Source: Spirochaetota bacterium
GTDB lineage: Bacteria > Spirochaetota > UBA4802 > UBA5550
NCBI GenBank assembly: GCA_016933025.1
Contig: JAFGBT010000051.1
Coordinates: 1 to 59,195 of the forward strand
Reading direction: 5' to 3'
Length of the DNA stretch: 59,195 nucleotides
Below are positions 41,319 to 50,388 of this stretch, one piece after another. The position numbers and the translations under genes are program-made. The notes beneath the pieces are model-generated. The model ran no database searches and was not told where the DNA came from. It saw only the letters and a list, made by a program, of their open reading frames with translations. The number at the start of each line of letters is the position of its first letter. Positions within the stretch are counted from its first letter, which is position 1.

Positions 41319-44300
41319 ATGCTGAATCGCTTGATTCCATACGGCCTGGTGGCCGCCGCTCTTATACAGGCGGCGGGACCGCTTCCTGCCGCCCTTCCCG
41401 GCGAAGAATACTTCAGTCAGAAAAAAACGGGCAGATACGCGGAAGCGGTAGACAGCATCCGGAAATCCGCCGCAGCCCTCGATAACCCTGTTGATGTTGA
41501 AATACATATCTTCCGGATCCGCGAACTCATGCTGTATCCCGAGCTCTACGAACCCGGGCTGGAAGCGCTCAGCGCCCTGGAGCAGCCTGCGAAAAAATAC
41601 GGCCGTTTTCTTCTGGACCGCATTGATACCGTGCGGAACATTCTCTTCCTGAAAAGAGGGGACCTCCGAGCCGCGGAGGCCATAGCAAAAAGTTTTTCCT
41701 TCATGGAATTCAGGGCCATGGGGCCCTTTGCAAATACCAGCGTTGATGAATTTGAACGGTCGTATCCCCCGGAAAGCGGATATACGCCGGACCAGTTATG
41801 CAAGGGAAAATTCTATACCCTGTCATGGTTCAACGCCGCGCCTGACAGGACCGGCTGCATAGCCTTCAACGATTTATTCCCTGACACCGGGGGCTCGTTT
41901 TTTTACCTCTACCGCACGATTGAAGTCCCCTCGGCCGGAGAATACTATCTCATACTCGGAAAAACAGGGTATACCGACCTGTGGCTCGATGGCACGCGCC
42001 TCTTCTCAGACCGCACCCAGCATGGGTTCGACCCTGACCAGTATTTTATCAGGGTCTTCCTTTCGAAAGGAACGCACCGGATTCTTATTAAGACTGGGGA
42101 TTCCGATGACGGGATACGGATATCAATGCGAATGTTAACGGCAGACGGTGCAAGGATCGCCGCCGTCCCCGGTGCGGGCCAGGGCAAATCCGGGCCAGCC
42201 AAACTGCGCGGCATATCATTTTACCCCTCGCTGTCAGCGCTCATGAAAATAAAGAAACCTTCTCCCTCGGAGCTCTTCACACTCGGATACCTCTTTAGCG
42301 AAACCGGTCTCGGCGTCGCGCCGGACAACCGGGCCCTCCAATACCTGTCCGCTGTGCCCGAACGCCACGAGTTGTATTCATCCGCCTGTTATTATATCGC
42401 TAAAAAGGCGGAAAGCGCCGAAACCAGGGACCACCACCTCAACAAATCGATAGCGGCAGACCCGGAGAACCTTGAAGCCCTGCGCGAACTTGCGTGCCTT
42501 AAGATATCCCGCGATTTTCTTTACGAGGCATATCCTCTCATACGGTCAATCTCCCGGGTACATACCCGGTCTCCCTGGCTCTACGAATGCATGGCCCGGC
42601 TCTTTATCAAAAATTCATGGACGACGGAGGCGTACAAACAGACTGCGGCTCTGGCGGAGACGCCGTACCCGGCGCTCGGTTACCGGCTGGAAGCCACGCT
42701 ACACCGGGCAGAGGGCGACTATCACCGCGCGGCCGATGACCTCGAACGCCTTATACAAATCGACAACTATGACATTTCACTCTACCAGCAGCTGCTGTCC
42801 TGCTTGGAGCACATGGGCGATTATGAGGCGTCCGAACAACTCCTCGCCCGGGCGGCCGCCCTCTTCCCCAACGCCGTCGCCATCACCCTGCGCCTGGCCG
42901 TAACAATCGAGATGCGTCGCGGCCCGAAGGCCGCACTTCCCTATCTCGCCTCAGCCCACGCCAGGGCCCCGGGAAACCGGAACGTGCTCCTCGCCCTCGG
43001 CACGACATACCGCAAGATGGGTAAAAGGGGGCTCGCCCTCCACTGGCTCGGACTGGCATCCCTGCACGATCCTGAGAACCACGAGCTAAAGCGCTATCTC
43101 AAGGTCCTCGGCGGCGGTGAAAGCGATATCGAGCGCCACGCCGTCAGAACATCGGCTCCGGAACTGGCCGCCGCCGCGTCCGCGTACCGGAACGAGCCTG
43201 CCGTCGTGCTCCTTGACGAGAACGTCATCTCGGTCAATATGGACGGCTCCTTCGAGAGGCTGGTGCGTAAAACCGTGATGGTGAACACGCAGAGCGAGAT
43301 ACGAAACTTCAACACCCGCTACATCGTTGTGGATCCAGACACGGAGTCGGTGGAAAGCCTCTCGTGCGCGGTCGTGCGTGGCCTGGCCCGCACCGAGATA
43401 TCCGAACGCTACCGGAAGCACCTGTCGGACCCGGACAGCAGGCTCTACTACAACCTGGAGGCCCTGGTGCTTCCGATAGCCACGCTGGCGCCCGGCGATA
43501 TCATTGACCTCCGATATATAATCAAAAACAGGGGGGGCGCCGATTACCGCAACTATTTCGGCGAAAAAATCGTTATCGGCGGCAGCCTCCGGACGATGAT
43601 ATCCCGAACCGTTCTTATCCACCCGGCGGACAAGCCGATCTACTGCCATCTTAAAAGGATCGACCGCGCGGCGCTCGCCGTTGAAAAATCCGACCGGAGA
43701 ACCGTGTACCGTATATCCATCGACAACAGAGCGCCATACACCAAGGAACAGGCCATGCCGAACGAATCGGAGATGCTGCCGGCGGTCTATTTCACCTCGC
43801 ACAGGACATGGAATGATTTCCATGCCTGGTATACGTCCCTCCTGAGAAACAGCATCAGGGTCGACGGTGCCATGACCAATCTCCTTAGAACAATCATCAC
43901 GGACAGGGACCGGCCCCTGGAAAAAATTCGCAAAATATACGCCTATGTCGCTGACGAGATTCGCTATGTCGGATTCGAATTCGGCGTAGGAGGAATTCGT
44001 CCGAGAAGCTCCGACACAACATTCCATACGAAGATGGGGGACTGCAAGGATAAGTCTCTGCTGCTAATCGCTCTTCTGCGCGCTGCTGGTATCGACGCGC
44101 GGCTTGCTCTCATCAGGACGCGCGATAAAGGAACGGCATATGTCTCCCCCGCCTTTGCCGGGGAGTTCAACCACGCGATATGCCATGTCAACAGCGGCGG
44201 AGGATTCTTCCTTGATCCTACCGCCTCGGATGCCGGCATCAGGGAACTTCCGGCCGATGACCGCGGCGTGGAGGCGTTCGTTCTGGATGAATCGGGATGG

Positions 44301-44960
44301 CGCTTCATCAACACTGCAAGCCCCTTCTATTACCCTGATCTCGTTGAGGTCAAGAATTCGATCAAGATCTCGGAGAACGGGAGCGCCGGCATAGGCCGAA
44401 CGCTAGTCAAACAGGGCAGCCTGGCGGCAGCCGCACGCAACAGCCTCGGGAACCGCTTGCGGCAAATCGCGGAGCTGAATGAATACTGGAACGCCGCCTA
44501 TCCGGGGTCGTCAACCGCAGAACTGGCAATCGCGAGCATGAAAATCGACGAGCCGGTGCAATACAGCTATTCGATCTCCGTGCCCGGCTGCGCGCAGGTC
44601 GTCGGCGGCAGAATAATCTTCGACACATCTGTCACGAAGTCAGAATTCTATCGGGGATACGCGATGGCGAAAAACCGGAGGTTCCCTCTCATACTGCCGG
44701 GCGCGTGGACAACCAGGACGACAACCGCTTATAGCCTTCCAAAAGGCTTTCACGCGGACCGGATTCCCGCGAACGAACGGTACGATCACGAAAAATTCAG
44801 CGCGTCGTTCAGCTATTCATACTCGGGCGCCATAGTGACCGTCGAAACGGTCATAGAAATCAAAAACGGCCGCATCGATGCGGAGGAATACCCGTACTTC
44901 AGGGAATTCACGCGATTTATCGACAAAAAAGAGCGTGAACGCATTGTCCTGGCGCGCTAA
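41319..44960 (+). CDS. Exported TPR / DUF3857 / transglutaminase-like protein
   Basis: A 1213-residue protein with an N-terminal signal (MLNRLIPYGLVAAALIQAAG). Residues about 320-620 form a series of TPR-like helical repeats. A DUF3857 domain (about 640-800) follows, then a transglutaminase/protease-like core with the triad Cys909 (MGDCKDKS), His952 (FNHAICHV) and Asp966 (FFLDPTA). A DUF3858-like tail completes it. This order is found in large exported proteins of Bacteroidetes and Spirochaetes; their substrates are unknown. I start at 41319 because the signal peptide begins there; ATGs 75 and 54 nt upstream are in frame. No clear ribosome-binding site. Confidence 0.82.
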   Translation: MLNRLIPYGLVAAALIQAAGPLPAALPGEEYFSQKKTGRYAEAVDSIRKSAAALDNPVDVEIHIFRIRELMLYPELYEPGLEALSALEQPAKKYGRFLLDRIDTVRNILFLKRGDLRAAEAIAKSFSFMEFRAMGPFANTSVDEFERSYPPESGYTPDQLCKGKFYTLSWFNAAPDRTGCIAFNDLFPDTGGSFFYLYRTIEVPSAGEYYLILGKTGYTDLWLDGTRLFSDRTQHGFDPDQYFIRVFLSKGTHRILIKTGDSDDGIRISMRMLTADGARIAAVPGAGQGKSGPAKLRGISFYPSLSALMKIKKPSPSELFTLGYLFSETGLGVAPDNRALQYLSAVPERHELYSSACYYIAKKAESAETRDHHLNKSIAADPENLEALRELACLKISRDFLYEAYPLIRSISRVHTRSPWLYECMARLFIKNSWTTEAYKQTAALAETPYPALGYRLEATLHRAEGDYHRAADDLERLIQIDNYDISLYQQLLSCLEHMGDYEASEQLLARAAALFPNAVAITLRLAVTIEMRRGPKAALPYLASAHARAPGNRNVLLALGTTYRKMGKRGLALHWLGLASLHDPENHELKRYLKVLGGGESDIERHAVRTSAPELAAAASAYRNEPAVVLLDENVISVNMDGSFERLVRKTVMVNTQSEIRNFNTRYIVVDPDTESVESLSCAVVRGLARTEISERYRKHLSDPDSRLYYNLEALVLPIATLAPGDIIDLRYIIKNRGGADYRNYFGEKIVIGGSLRTMISRTVLIHPADKPIYCHLKRIDRAALAVEKSDRRTVYRISIDNRAPYTKEQAMPNESEMLPAVYFTSHRTWNDFHAWYTSLLRNSIRVDGAMTNLLRTIITDRDRPLEKIRKIYAYVADEIRYVGFEFGVGGIRPRSSDTTFHTKMGDCKDKSLLLIALLRAAGIDARLALIRTRDKGTAYVSPAFAGEFNHAICHVNSGGGFFLDPTASDAGIRELPADDRGVEAFVLDESGWRFINTASPFYYPDLVEVKNSIKISENGSAGIGRTLVKQGSLAAAARNSLGNRLRQIAELNEYWNAAYPGSSTAELAIASMKIDEPVQYSYSISVPGCAQVVGGRIIFDTSVTKSEFYRGYAMAKNRRFPLILPGAWTTRTTTAYSLPKGFHADRIPANERYDHEKFSASFSYSYSGAIVTVETVIEIKNGRIDAEEYPYFREFTRFIDKKERERIVLAR

Positions 44961-44963
44961 TGT

Positions 44964-46007
44964 TCACCAGATCCGTTCAAATTCCGCCAGGTATTCCCTG
45001 GCGATCTTTTTGCTGTCAATGATCAGTATGTTCTCGTCATTCCTTTTGTTTGCGCTCCGCGAAAAATTATACGACCCCGTGATCACTCTGGCGCCGTCGA
45101 TGATGATGACCTTATGGTGCATATTGTTCCGATTTCGGTCAAGCCTGACCGGCACCCCTTCGATCTTCAACTTCGTGTACTGCGAGTGCCGGCCGCGGGC
45201 CCCCCGCCGCTCGAAAATCCCCCGCACCGCAACGCCCTTTTTGAATCTCCTGATGATCATCTCGGCAATCCCGGGGCTGGTGAAGGAAAATGCCATGAAA
45301 ACAATTGATGTCTTCGCTTTTTCAAGCCGCTTGAGTATGATTCTCTCGATTTTGTCCTCCGGCGAAAAATGGACATTGATGTTCGTGTCCCCGATCTTGA
45401 CATAGCAGCGGTTCATCAGGTCGGAGAAGGGTCCTGGGTTGTTCCGGTTGCCGAATACCCGATCATCAAACATCTCGAGGAACTCATTTGTGTATATTCC
45501 CGCCAAGGCCTTTGATTCGATTAGAATGGCATTGTTGTTGTTTTTCACCGCATCATTGAGCGTCGGATTGTACGACCCGGTCCATACCCTGTCTCCGTCT
45601 GCAATGGCGAACTTGTTGTGCATGAGGCCGGGCCGTCCGTCCGTTACGACCGGAATGCCCGCGCCTTCGTACCGCTTTATGGCGCTCCTTCTCTTGCGGG
45701 CCGTATCGCGCTCCGTCACGAGTTTCACATCAACCCCCCGCTTCTTCGCGCCGACCAGGGCCTCGACCACCCTCGGTGACGAGACCTCGTAAAACGCGCC
45801 ATAAAAATAACGCTTCGCCCCGCCAATCATTGAAACGAGCCCGTTCTCCGGTCCCCCGGCATTCGCAAGGAATCCCCTTTTGCCGGGCGAGGTAAAATAG
45901 AGCTTCCACCACCCCTCGCCTTCAAGGCCGGGCGGCAGTATAATCACGAACGCCAGGACGGCGATGCATGCAATGATTCGCATGGGGCTCACGCCGGAAT
46001 TTTTCAT
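44964..46007 (-). CDS. Exported phospholipase D-like protein with two HKD motifs
   Basis: A 347-residue protein with an N-terminal signal or anchor (MRIIACIAVLAFVIILPPG). Two H-x-K-x4-D motifs are complete: His130-Lys132-Asp137 (MHNKFAIADG) and His297-Lys299-Asp304 (MHHKVIIIDG). PLD-superfamily members include phospholipases, cardiolipin synthases and nucleases; the spacing and short length suggest a secreted hydrolase or nuclease. It carries no phosphatidyltransferase membrane helices. GGAGGGGG lies just before the ATG. It is convergent with the TPR gene, 3 nt apart. Confidence 0.83.
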   Translation of the reverse strand: MKNSGVSPMRIIACIAVLAFVIILPPGLEGEGWWKLYFTSPGKRGFLANAGGPENGLVSMIGGAKRYFYGAFYEVSSPRVVEALVGAKKRGVDVKLVTERDTARKRRSAIKRYEGAGIPVVTDGRPGLMHNKFAIADGDRVWTGSYNPTLNDAVKNNNNAILIESKALAGIYTNEFLEMFDDRVFGNRNNPGPFSDLMNRCYVKIGDTNINVHFSPEDKIERIILKRLEKAKTSIVFMAFSFTSPGIAEMIIRRFKKGVAVRGIFERRGARGRHSQYTKLKIEGVPVRLDRNRNNMHHKVIIIDGARVITGSYNFSRSANKRNDENILIIDSKKIAREYLAEFERIW

Positions 46008-46046
46008 TTCCCCCTCCGTGTAGTATACGAATATTCGGCAGAATTA

Positions 46047-46073
46047 ATAAAAAAAAGCCGGGCACAACCGGCT
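46047..46073 (-). terminator. Rho-independent terminator after the 46101-47060 gene
   Basis: On the minus strand AGCCGG-TTGTGC-CCGGCT forms a 6-bp perfect stem (46056-46073) followed by a run of eight T. It lies 28 nt downstream of the unknown gene that ends at 46101. Confidence 0.85.
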
Positions 46074-46100
46074 CCTGACGCATCATTCCAGCGGCCGCTT

Positions 46101-47060
46101 CTACTGCACGCGAATGCCGGACTTCAATTCCTCGAGCTTGTCATATACGATATTCTCGTACACCGTATATATCTTCTGTTCTTCAGCGCCGGGATACATC
46201 GCCTTCACCTTGGAGACAAGGGTGCGGTACGGCGTCAGCTTCTTAACGTCCGTTATTGATTCGATCATGGCTTTGATCGCGGCCTCATCCTTCTGTAAAA
46301 GACCGTGGTAAAATTTGAAGGAATTGAGAAGGTCTTCCAGCATCGCCCTGTTTTTCTGGACGGTAGGGTCCTCTGCCGAGGTTTCGAGAAGCTTCTCTAT
46401 GAAATTCAGTATGTATTCGGTGTCCAGCGCCGTAATCTCGAAATCAAGAAGGAGCTGGTTTATTTTCGACAGATCCATCGAGCGGAGATGTATCCTCGCC
46501 AGAAACACCGGATTGGACGACATCATATTGATGTTCATGACCTGGTCGGTATCGGGTATCTGCAGACGCTCGGTGAGAAATACGTTGTTGGCGAGTTCGC
46601 AGTAGATGATCTCATCCACCTTGTACCGGTTCTTGATGATGATCACGTCGTTGGGGGTGATGGCGTCGTCCACGATGACGTAGTCGGGGTGCACATTAAT
46701 ATCGATCTCCCGAACCAGCTGTGCCACGTCTCCCACCAGCATCATCCTGACCGGGAGGGCGTCGAGCTCCTTGTCGGTCTCCAGGAAAATGTACTTCGTC
46801 TTGTTGATTTTCAAGTCGACGTAGGGGACCACGATATTCCCGTCCCGTATCTTCAGGAGTACGTAATCGCGGTCATATTCTTTTTTTATATCAAACGACA
46901 TGCCGACAAATATCAGGACCGGCACCTCATGGAGAAGGCTCCTCCCGTCCTTGTCAACATAAATGGACTTGCCGCGCCTGTCGAAGGCGAGGAACTGCCA
47001 CTTGTCAAAGAGGATCTTTATAAGAAATCCCTTCGGCGTTTTTTCCTCAATGAAATTCAT
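46101..47060 (-). CDS. Unknown soluble protein
   Basis: A 319-residue protein that I do not recognise. It has no signal peptide or membrane helix. The N-terminal 200 residues are strand-rich (KILFDKWQFLAF, VLIFVGMSFDI, DVIIIKNRYKV), the C-terminal 100 residues are helical with a coiled-coil-like stretch. GGAGGG precedes the ATG. It is 26 nt downstream of another unknown gene and is followed by a strong terminator, so it ends the ctpA-tsaD unit. Its place suggests a role shared with the upstream gene. Confidence 0.6.
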   Translation of the reverse strand: MNFIEEKTPKGFLIKILFDKWQFLAFDRRGKSIYVDKDGRSLLHEVPVLIFVGMSFDIKKEYDRDYVLLKIRDGNIVVPYVDLKINKTKYIFLETDKELDALPVRMMLVGDVAQLVREIDINVHPDYVIVDDAITPNDVIIIKNRYKVDEIIYCELANNVFLTERLQIPDTDQVMNINMMSSNPVFLARIHLRSMDLSKINQLLLDFEITALDTEYILNFIEKLLETSAEDPTVQKNRAMLEDLLNSFKFYHGLLQKDEAAIKAMIESITDVKKLTPYRTLVSKVKAMYPGAEEQKIYTVYENIVYDKLEELKSGIRVQ

Positions 47061-47086
47061 CGGTACGGCTTCCCTCCGGCTCCGCC

Positions 47087-47839
47087 TCAGCTCCTGGCTA
47101 TGATGGTCCTCTTCCGATAGCGCTCGAGCTCCTCCTTGAACATCTCCGAAATCCCGGTGATGTCTTTGAACTGCTTCACCATGAAAAACGTCTTGATCAT
47201 CTGCTTTATCTTCGTGTCATCCTGGAGATCGGCGATCTGTTTCTGGCTCGCCGTAAAGACCTCGTCGGTGTTGTGAAAGGTGGCGCTTATGATCTCCTCT
47301 GCCGGCCTCGACAGCTTATTGAACGGGGCTCCCGATTTCAGATGGATGTTTTTCAGGATCAGCGCCACCAGCGTCATGACCTTCCTCTTTCTATCAGCGT
47401 CCCGGTCGACCAGCATCTTCTCAAATGCCGATATAATGGCGGCGTTCTTTTCTTTCACGGCGTCCATGAGCTCAAACCGCACGTCCTCCGGCAGCTTGTT
47501 AAAAGACGGCGCGTGATGCGGATGAAAGGCCTTCAGATACGGCTGGGATAGCATTATTCTCCCCGAAATCGAGTCGTTGAAGCTGCTTCCCTGAACGTAT
47601 GCTTTTAGATCGTCGATGCTGATATCAAAAATAGACTTGAGGCCGTCCAGAAAGGAAGGCGGCTCAATGTTCTCCAGAAACAGCTCCATGTTCCGATTCG
47701 CGTTTTTCTCTACTTCGAAAAAATAATCGGTCATGATCCTGGAAAACTGTGCCTTCGCGTTACCGGCATATTCCTGGCCCTCAAGCATTTTCAGGCACAG
47801 GTCAATCAGATTGTTATAACTGCCGTTCTTCTTTGTCAT
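47087..47839 (-). CDS. Unknown all-helical protein
   Basis: A 250-residue protein predicted to be almost entirely helical, without signal peptide or membrane helix, containing several acidic and lysine-rich segments. I recognise no domain. It lies 87 nt after tsaD and 26 nt before the next unknown gene, on the same strand. The poor ribosome-binding site and the spacing make the operon link to tsaD possible but not certain. The pair 47087-47839 and 46101-47060 may be a lineage-specific two-gene unit. Confidence 0.6.
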   Translation of the reverse strand: MTKKNGSYNNLIDLCLKMLEGQEYAGNAKAQFSRIMTDYFFEVEKNANRNMELFLENIEPPSFLDGLKSIFDISIDDLKAYVQGSSFNDSISGRIMLSQPYLKAFHPHHAPSFNKLPEDVRFELMDAVKEKNAAIISAFEKMLVDRDADRKRKVMTLVALILKNIHLKSGAPFNKLSRPAEEIISATFHNTDEVFTASQKQIADLQDDTKIKQMIKTFFMVKQFKDITGISEMFKEELERYRKRTIIARS

Positions 47840-47926
47840 TGGTCTCAGAATGCATGGAATATACTACAGGAGGATCGCTCCCCTTCGGCTAACTCTATCC
47901 GGACATGCCAATTAAATCAAGTAAAA

Positions 47927-48910
47927 TTACGCCCTGGCGCGAACATCAAGGTCAAGGCGATCAAACAGACCGGCCGCGTAATAATGGCGGCCTATGCCGG
48001 CCACCATGGCAGCGTTGTCCGTGCAGAGGGCCGGGGTCGGCAGTATGATATCCTCGCCCTCCCTTTTCTCCCGGGCGAGCATTTCCCTGAGCCTTCCGTT
48101 GGCGGCGACTCCGCCCGCCACCACGATGGTGCCGATGCCCCGCGATCGGGCCGCCGCAAACGTCCGGCGTATCAGGATTTCCAGGATCCTCTCCTGAAAA
48201 GCGTACGCTACCTCGGCGCGGTCCGCCCCGGGGTTGTTCTTCAGGTGGTTGATCACCGCCGTTTTAATGCCGCTGTAGGAAAACCTGCAGTCGCCCGGCT
48301 CCGGCAGTATCTTCGGGAAGAGGATACGCCGGGCGGTGGCCGTCCTTGCCAGCTTCTCGATGGCCGGTCCGCCGGGGTAGCCGAGGTCCATGTATTTCGC
48401 GATCTTGTCGTAAGCCTCGCCCACGGCGTCGTCAACCGTGCGGCCGATCAGTTCGAGATCGCCGACGCCCCGGACCAGGTAGAGCGCCGTGTTCCCGCCG
48501 GACACCAGAAGCCCGATATGGGGGTACACGGGCTCCCGTCCCTCGAGAAACGGTGCGTAGAGGTGCGCTTCAAGATGGTTCACCCCGATGAGCGGGATTC
48601 CCATTGCGTATGAAATCACCTTGGCAGACTGGAGCGCTATCAGGAGGGAGCCGACCAGACCCGGACGGTTTGTGGCGGCAACGTAACGGAGATCACCGAA
48701 GCGCACGCCCGCCTCGTTAAGGGCACGCTCGATCAGAAGATTGATAATTTCCAGGTGCGCCCGTGAGGCTATCTCGGGCACGACGCCATAGTACTCCCGG
48801 TGGAGATCCACCTGGCTTGATATGACATTCGAGAGAATCTCACGGCCGTCGCGAACCACCGCTGCGGCGGTCTCGTCGCACGAGCTCTCGAGTCCGAGGC
48901 CGAGTATCAT
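47927..48910 (-). CDS. tsaD: tRNA N6-adenosine threonylcarbamoyltransferase
   Basis: Transfers threonylcarbamoyl to A37 of ANN-reading tRNAs. The 327-residue ASKHA-fold protein has LGLESSCDETAAAVV at the N terminus, the metal-binding His pair in GVNHLEAHLYAPFLE, SGGNTALYLV, GYPGGPAIEKLA and VVAGGVAANGRLREML. The family is nearly universal, so a core function is assured. It overlaps the ctpA gene by 4 nt (48907-48910), which suggests translational coupling. Confidence 0.95.
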   Translation of the reverse strand: MILGLGLESSCDETAAAVVRDGREILSNVISSQVDLHREYYGVVPEIASRAHLEIINLLIERALNEAGVRFGDLRYVAATNRPGLVGSLLIALQSAKVISYAMGIPLIGVNHLEAHLYAPFLEGREPVYPHIGLLVSGGNTALYLVRGVGDLELIGRTVDDAVGEAYDKIAKYMDLGYPGGPAIEKLARTATARRILFPKILPEPGDCRFSYSGIKTAVINHLKNNPGADRAEVAYAFQERILEILIRRTFAAARSRGIGTIVVAGGVAANGRLREMLAREKREGEDIILPTPALCTDNAAMVAGIGRHYYAAGLFDRLDLDVRARA

Positions 48911-50268
48911 AAACGCTTCAGCGCCTCGACCAGCTGTGTGTCGAATTCCAGGTCGTACAGCGGCCTTTTCTTGAACCGGTATATCCAGTCTTTTAATATA
49001 TAGTTCGCTGTCTTTTCTTCAAGGGCAATGCCGTTCTTCGCAAGGTACCGGCTGAATGAAGCCCTTGTCTCCTCTGTGTATTCGGTATCTTTCCTGACGA
49101 ATTGGTCGAGCAGCTTGTTGTCCCGTATCTGCTTCAGGCTTTTCATTTCGCCCCCGGACAGCCTGTCAAGCGGGACCTCATAGTCCGGCTTGATTCCCTT
49201 CTTGTGTATCAGCTCGCCGGACGGCGTGTAGTATCTAGCCACGGTGATGGCGACCCCTATATCATCGTCGAGGTTGAACGATTTCTGCACCGATCCTTTG
49301 CCGAATGTCTTGACCCCGAGTATCTTGCCCCTTCCGTTGTCCCTGATCGCGCCCGAGAGTATCTCCGAGGCTGACGCCGAGCCCTTGTTCACCAGCACAA
49401 TGAGAGATCCGCGGTAGAGCGGCTCGCTCTGCGACTTGAACACCTCCACGCGCCCGCTCCCCTCGCGGCCCCGGGTCGACACGATGGTCCTGCCCCTCTC
49501 AATGAGGAGCTCCGAAACCTCTATCGACGACGTGAGCAGGCCGCCCGGATTGTTACGGAGATCGATCACAATCTTCGAGACGCCCTTCGCGTTAAAGTGC
49601 TTCAGCGCCGTGGCCACGTCGCGGGTCGTATCCGAACCGAAGTTCTTGATCTTCAGATAGCCGATGTTTTTATCTTTAACGATGTCGTACTCGACGCTGG
49701 TTATCTTTACCGGCGCCCGTTCAAGCTCGAAGTCAAGCGGCCCGTCAAAGCCGTCGCGCCTGATGACGAGTTTCACGGTGCTTCGGGGGAGTCCGCGGAT
49801 CAGTTTCACTATTTTATCCAGCTTCATCCCCTTGACCGCCTTGCCGTCAATGTGCGTGATCACGTCTCCCGACATGATCCCCGCCTTCATCGCCGGGGAA
49901 TCCTCGATGGGGGTTACGACGACCACCCGGCCGTCCTGCACGGTGATTTCGATGCCGACGCCCTGGAATTTGCCGGTCGTCATCTCTTTCAGCTCCTCGA
50001 ACGATTTTTCGTCCAGGAAGCGTGAAAACGGATCGTTCAGCGAATTGATCATGCCCCTGATGGCGCCGTAAAACATATTCCTCGGCGAGGCCTCGTCCAC
50101 GTACTCGGTCAGGATGAGCTGGTAGACCCGATGAAAATAATCGAGGTACTTGTGCGCCGGCTCGGTCGCCGAGGACAGGAAGGAAACATTAATGCCGATG
50201 AACAGCCCGACCAAAAAGGCCAAGATCATCAGATGCAGGTTGCGTTCTTTCAGTTTTCTGGGCATCAT
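48907..50268 (-). CDS. Carboxy-terminal processing protease (S41 family)
   Basis: A 453-residue protease of the CtpA type. After an N-terminal signal-anchor (about 12-32) come a PDZ domain (about 95-180) and the S41 core. The catalytic Ser299 lies in NKGSASASEIL and the Lys324 in KTFGKGSVQ, the same 25-residue spacing as E. coli Prc (Ser430-Lys455). Such enzymes cut C termini of exported proteins. GGAG precedes the ATG. It is followed by tsaD with 4 nt overlap. Confidence 0.93.
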   Translation of the reverse strand: MMPRKLKERNLHLMILAFLVGLFIGINVSFLSSATEPAHKYLDYFHRVYQLILTEYVDEASPRNMFYGAIRGMINSLNDPFSRFLDEKSFEELKEMTTGKFQGVGIEITVQDGRVVVVTPIEDSPAMKAGIMSGDVITHIDGKAVKGMKLDKIVKLIRGLPRSTVKLVIRRDGFDGPLDFELERAPVKITSVEYDIVKDKNIGYLKIKNFGSDTTRDVATALKHFNAKGVSKIVIDLRNNPGGLLTSSIEVSELLIERGRTIVSTRGREGSGRVEVFKSQSEPLYRGSLIVLVNKGSASASEILSGAIRDNGRGKILGVKTFGKGSVQKSFNLDDDIGVAITVARYYTPSGELIHKKGIKPDYEVPLDRLSGGEMKSLKQIRDNKLLDQFVRKDTEYTEETRASFSRYLAKNGIALEEKTANYILKDWIYRFKKRPLYDLEFDTQLVEALKRL

Positions 50269-50343
50269 AATCTCCGGATAGTATTAATAGCGGTAGGTAT
50301 ATACGCGGTATGGAATCTGTAAAGTAAAAAAGTTAACACAAAC

Positions 50344-50376
50344 AAGGGCCCCGCCGCCAAAAAACAGACGGGGAGC
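50344..50376 (-). terminator. Possible terminator of the cyclase operon
   Basis: GGGCCCC (50344-50350) and GGGGAGCCC (50368-50376) form a GC-rich stem with one bulge, 13 nt after the cyclase stop codon on the minus strand. The following T-content is modest (TTGTTTGTGTT). Confidence 0.45.
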
Positions 50377-50388
50377 CCGTTCTTTCGT

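Noticed and set aside
43086..44027. A 313-codon minus-strand ORF inside the TPR/transglutaminase gene.
   Set aside because: It lies over the DUF3857 region and has no motifs of its own.
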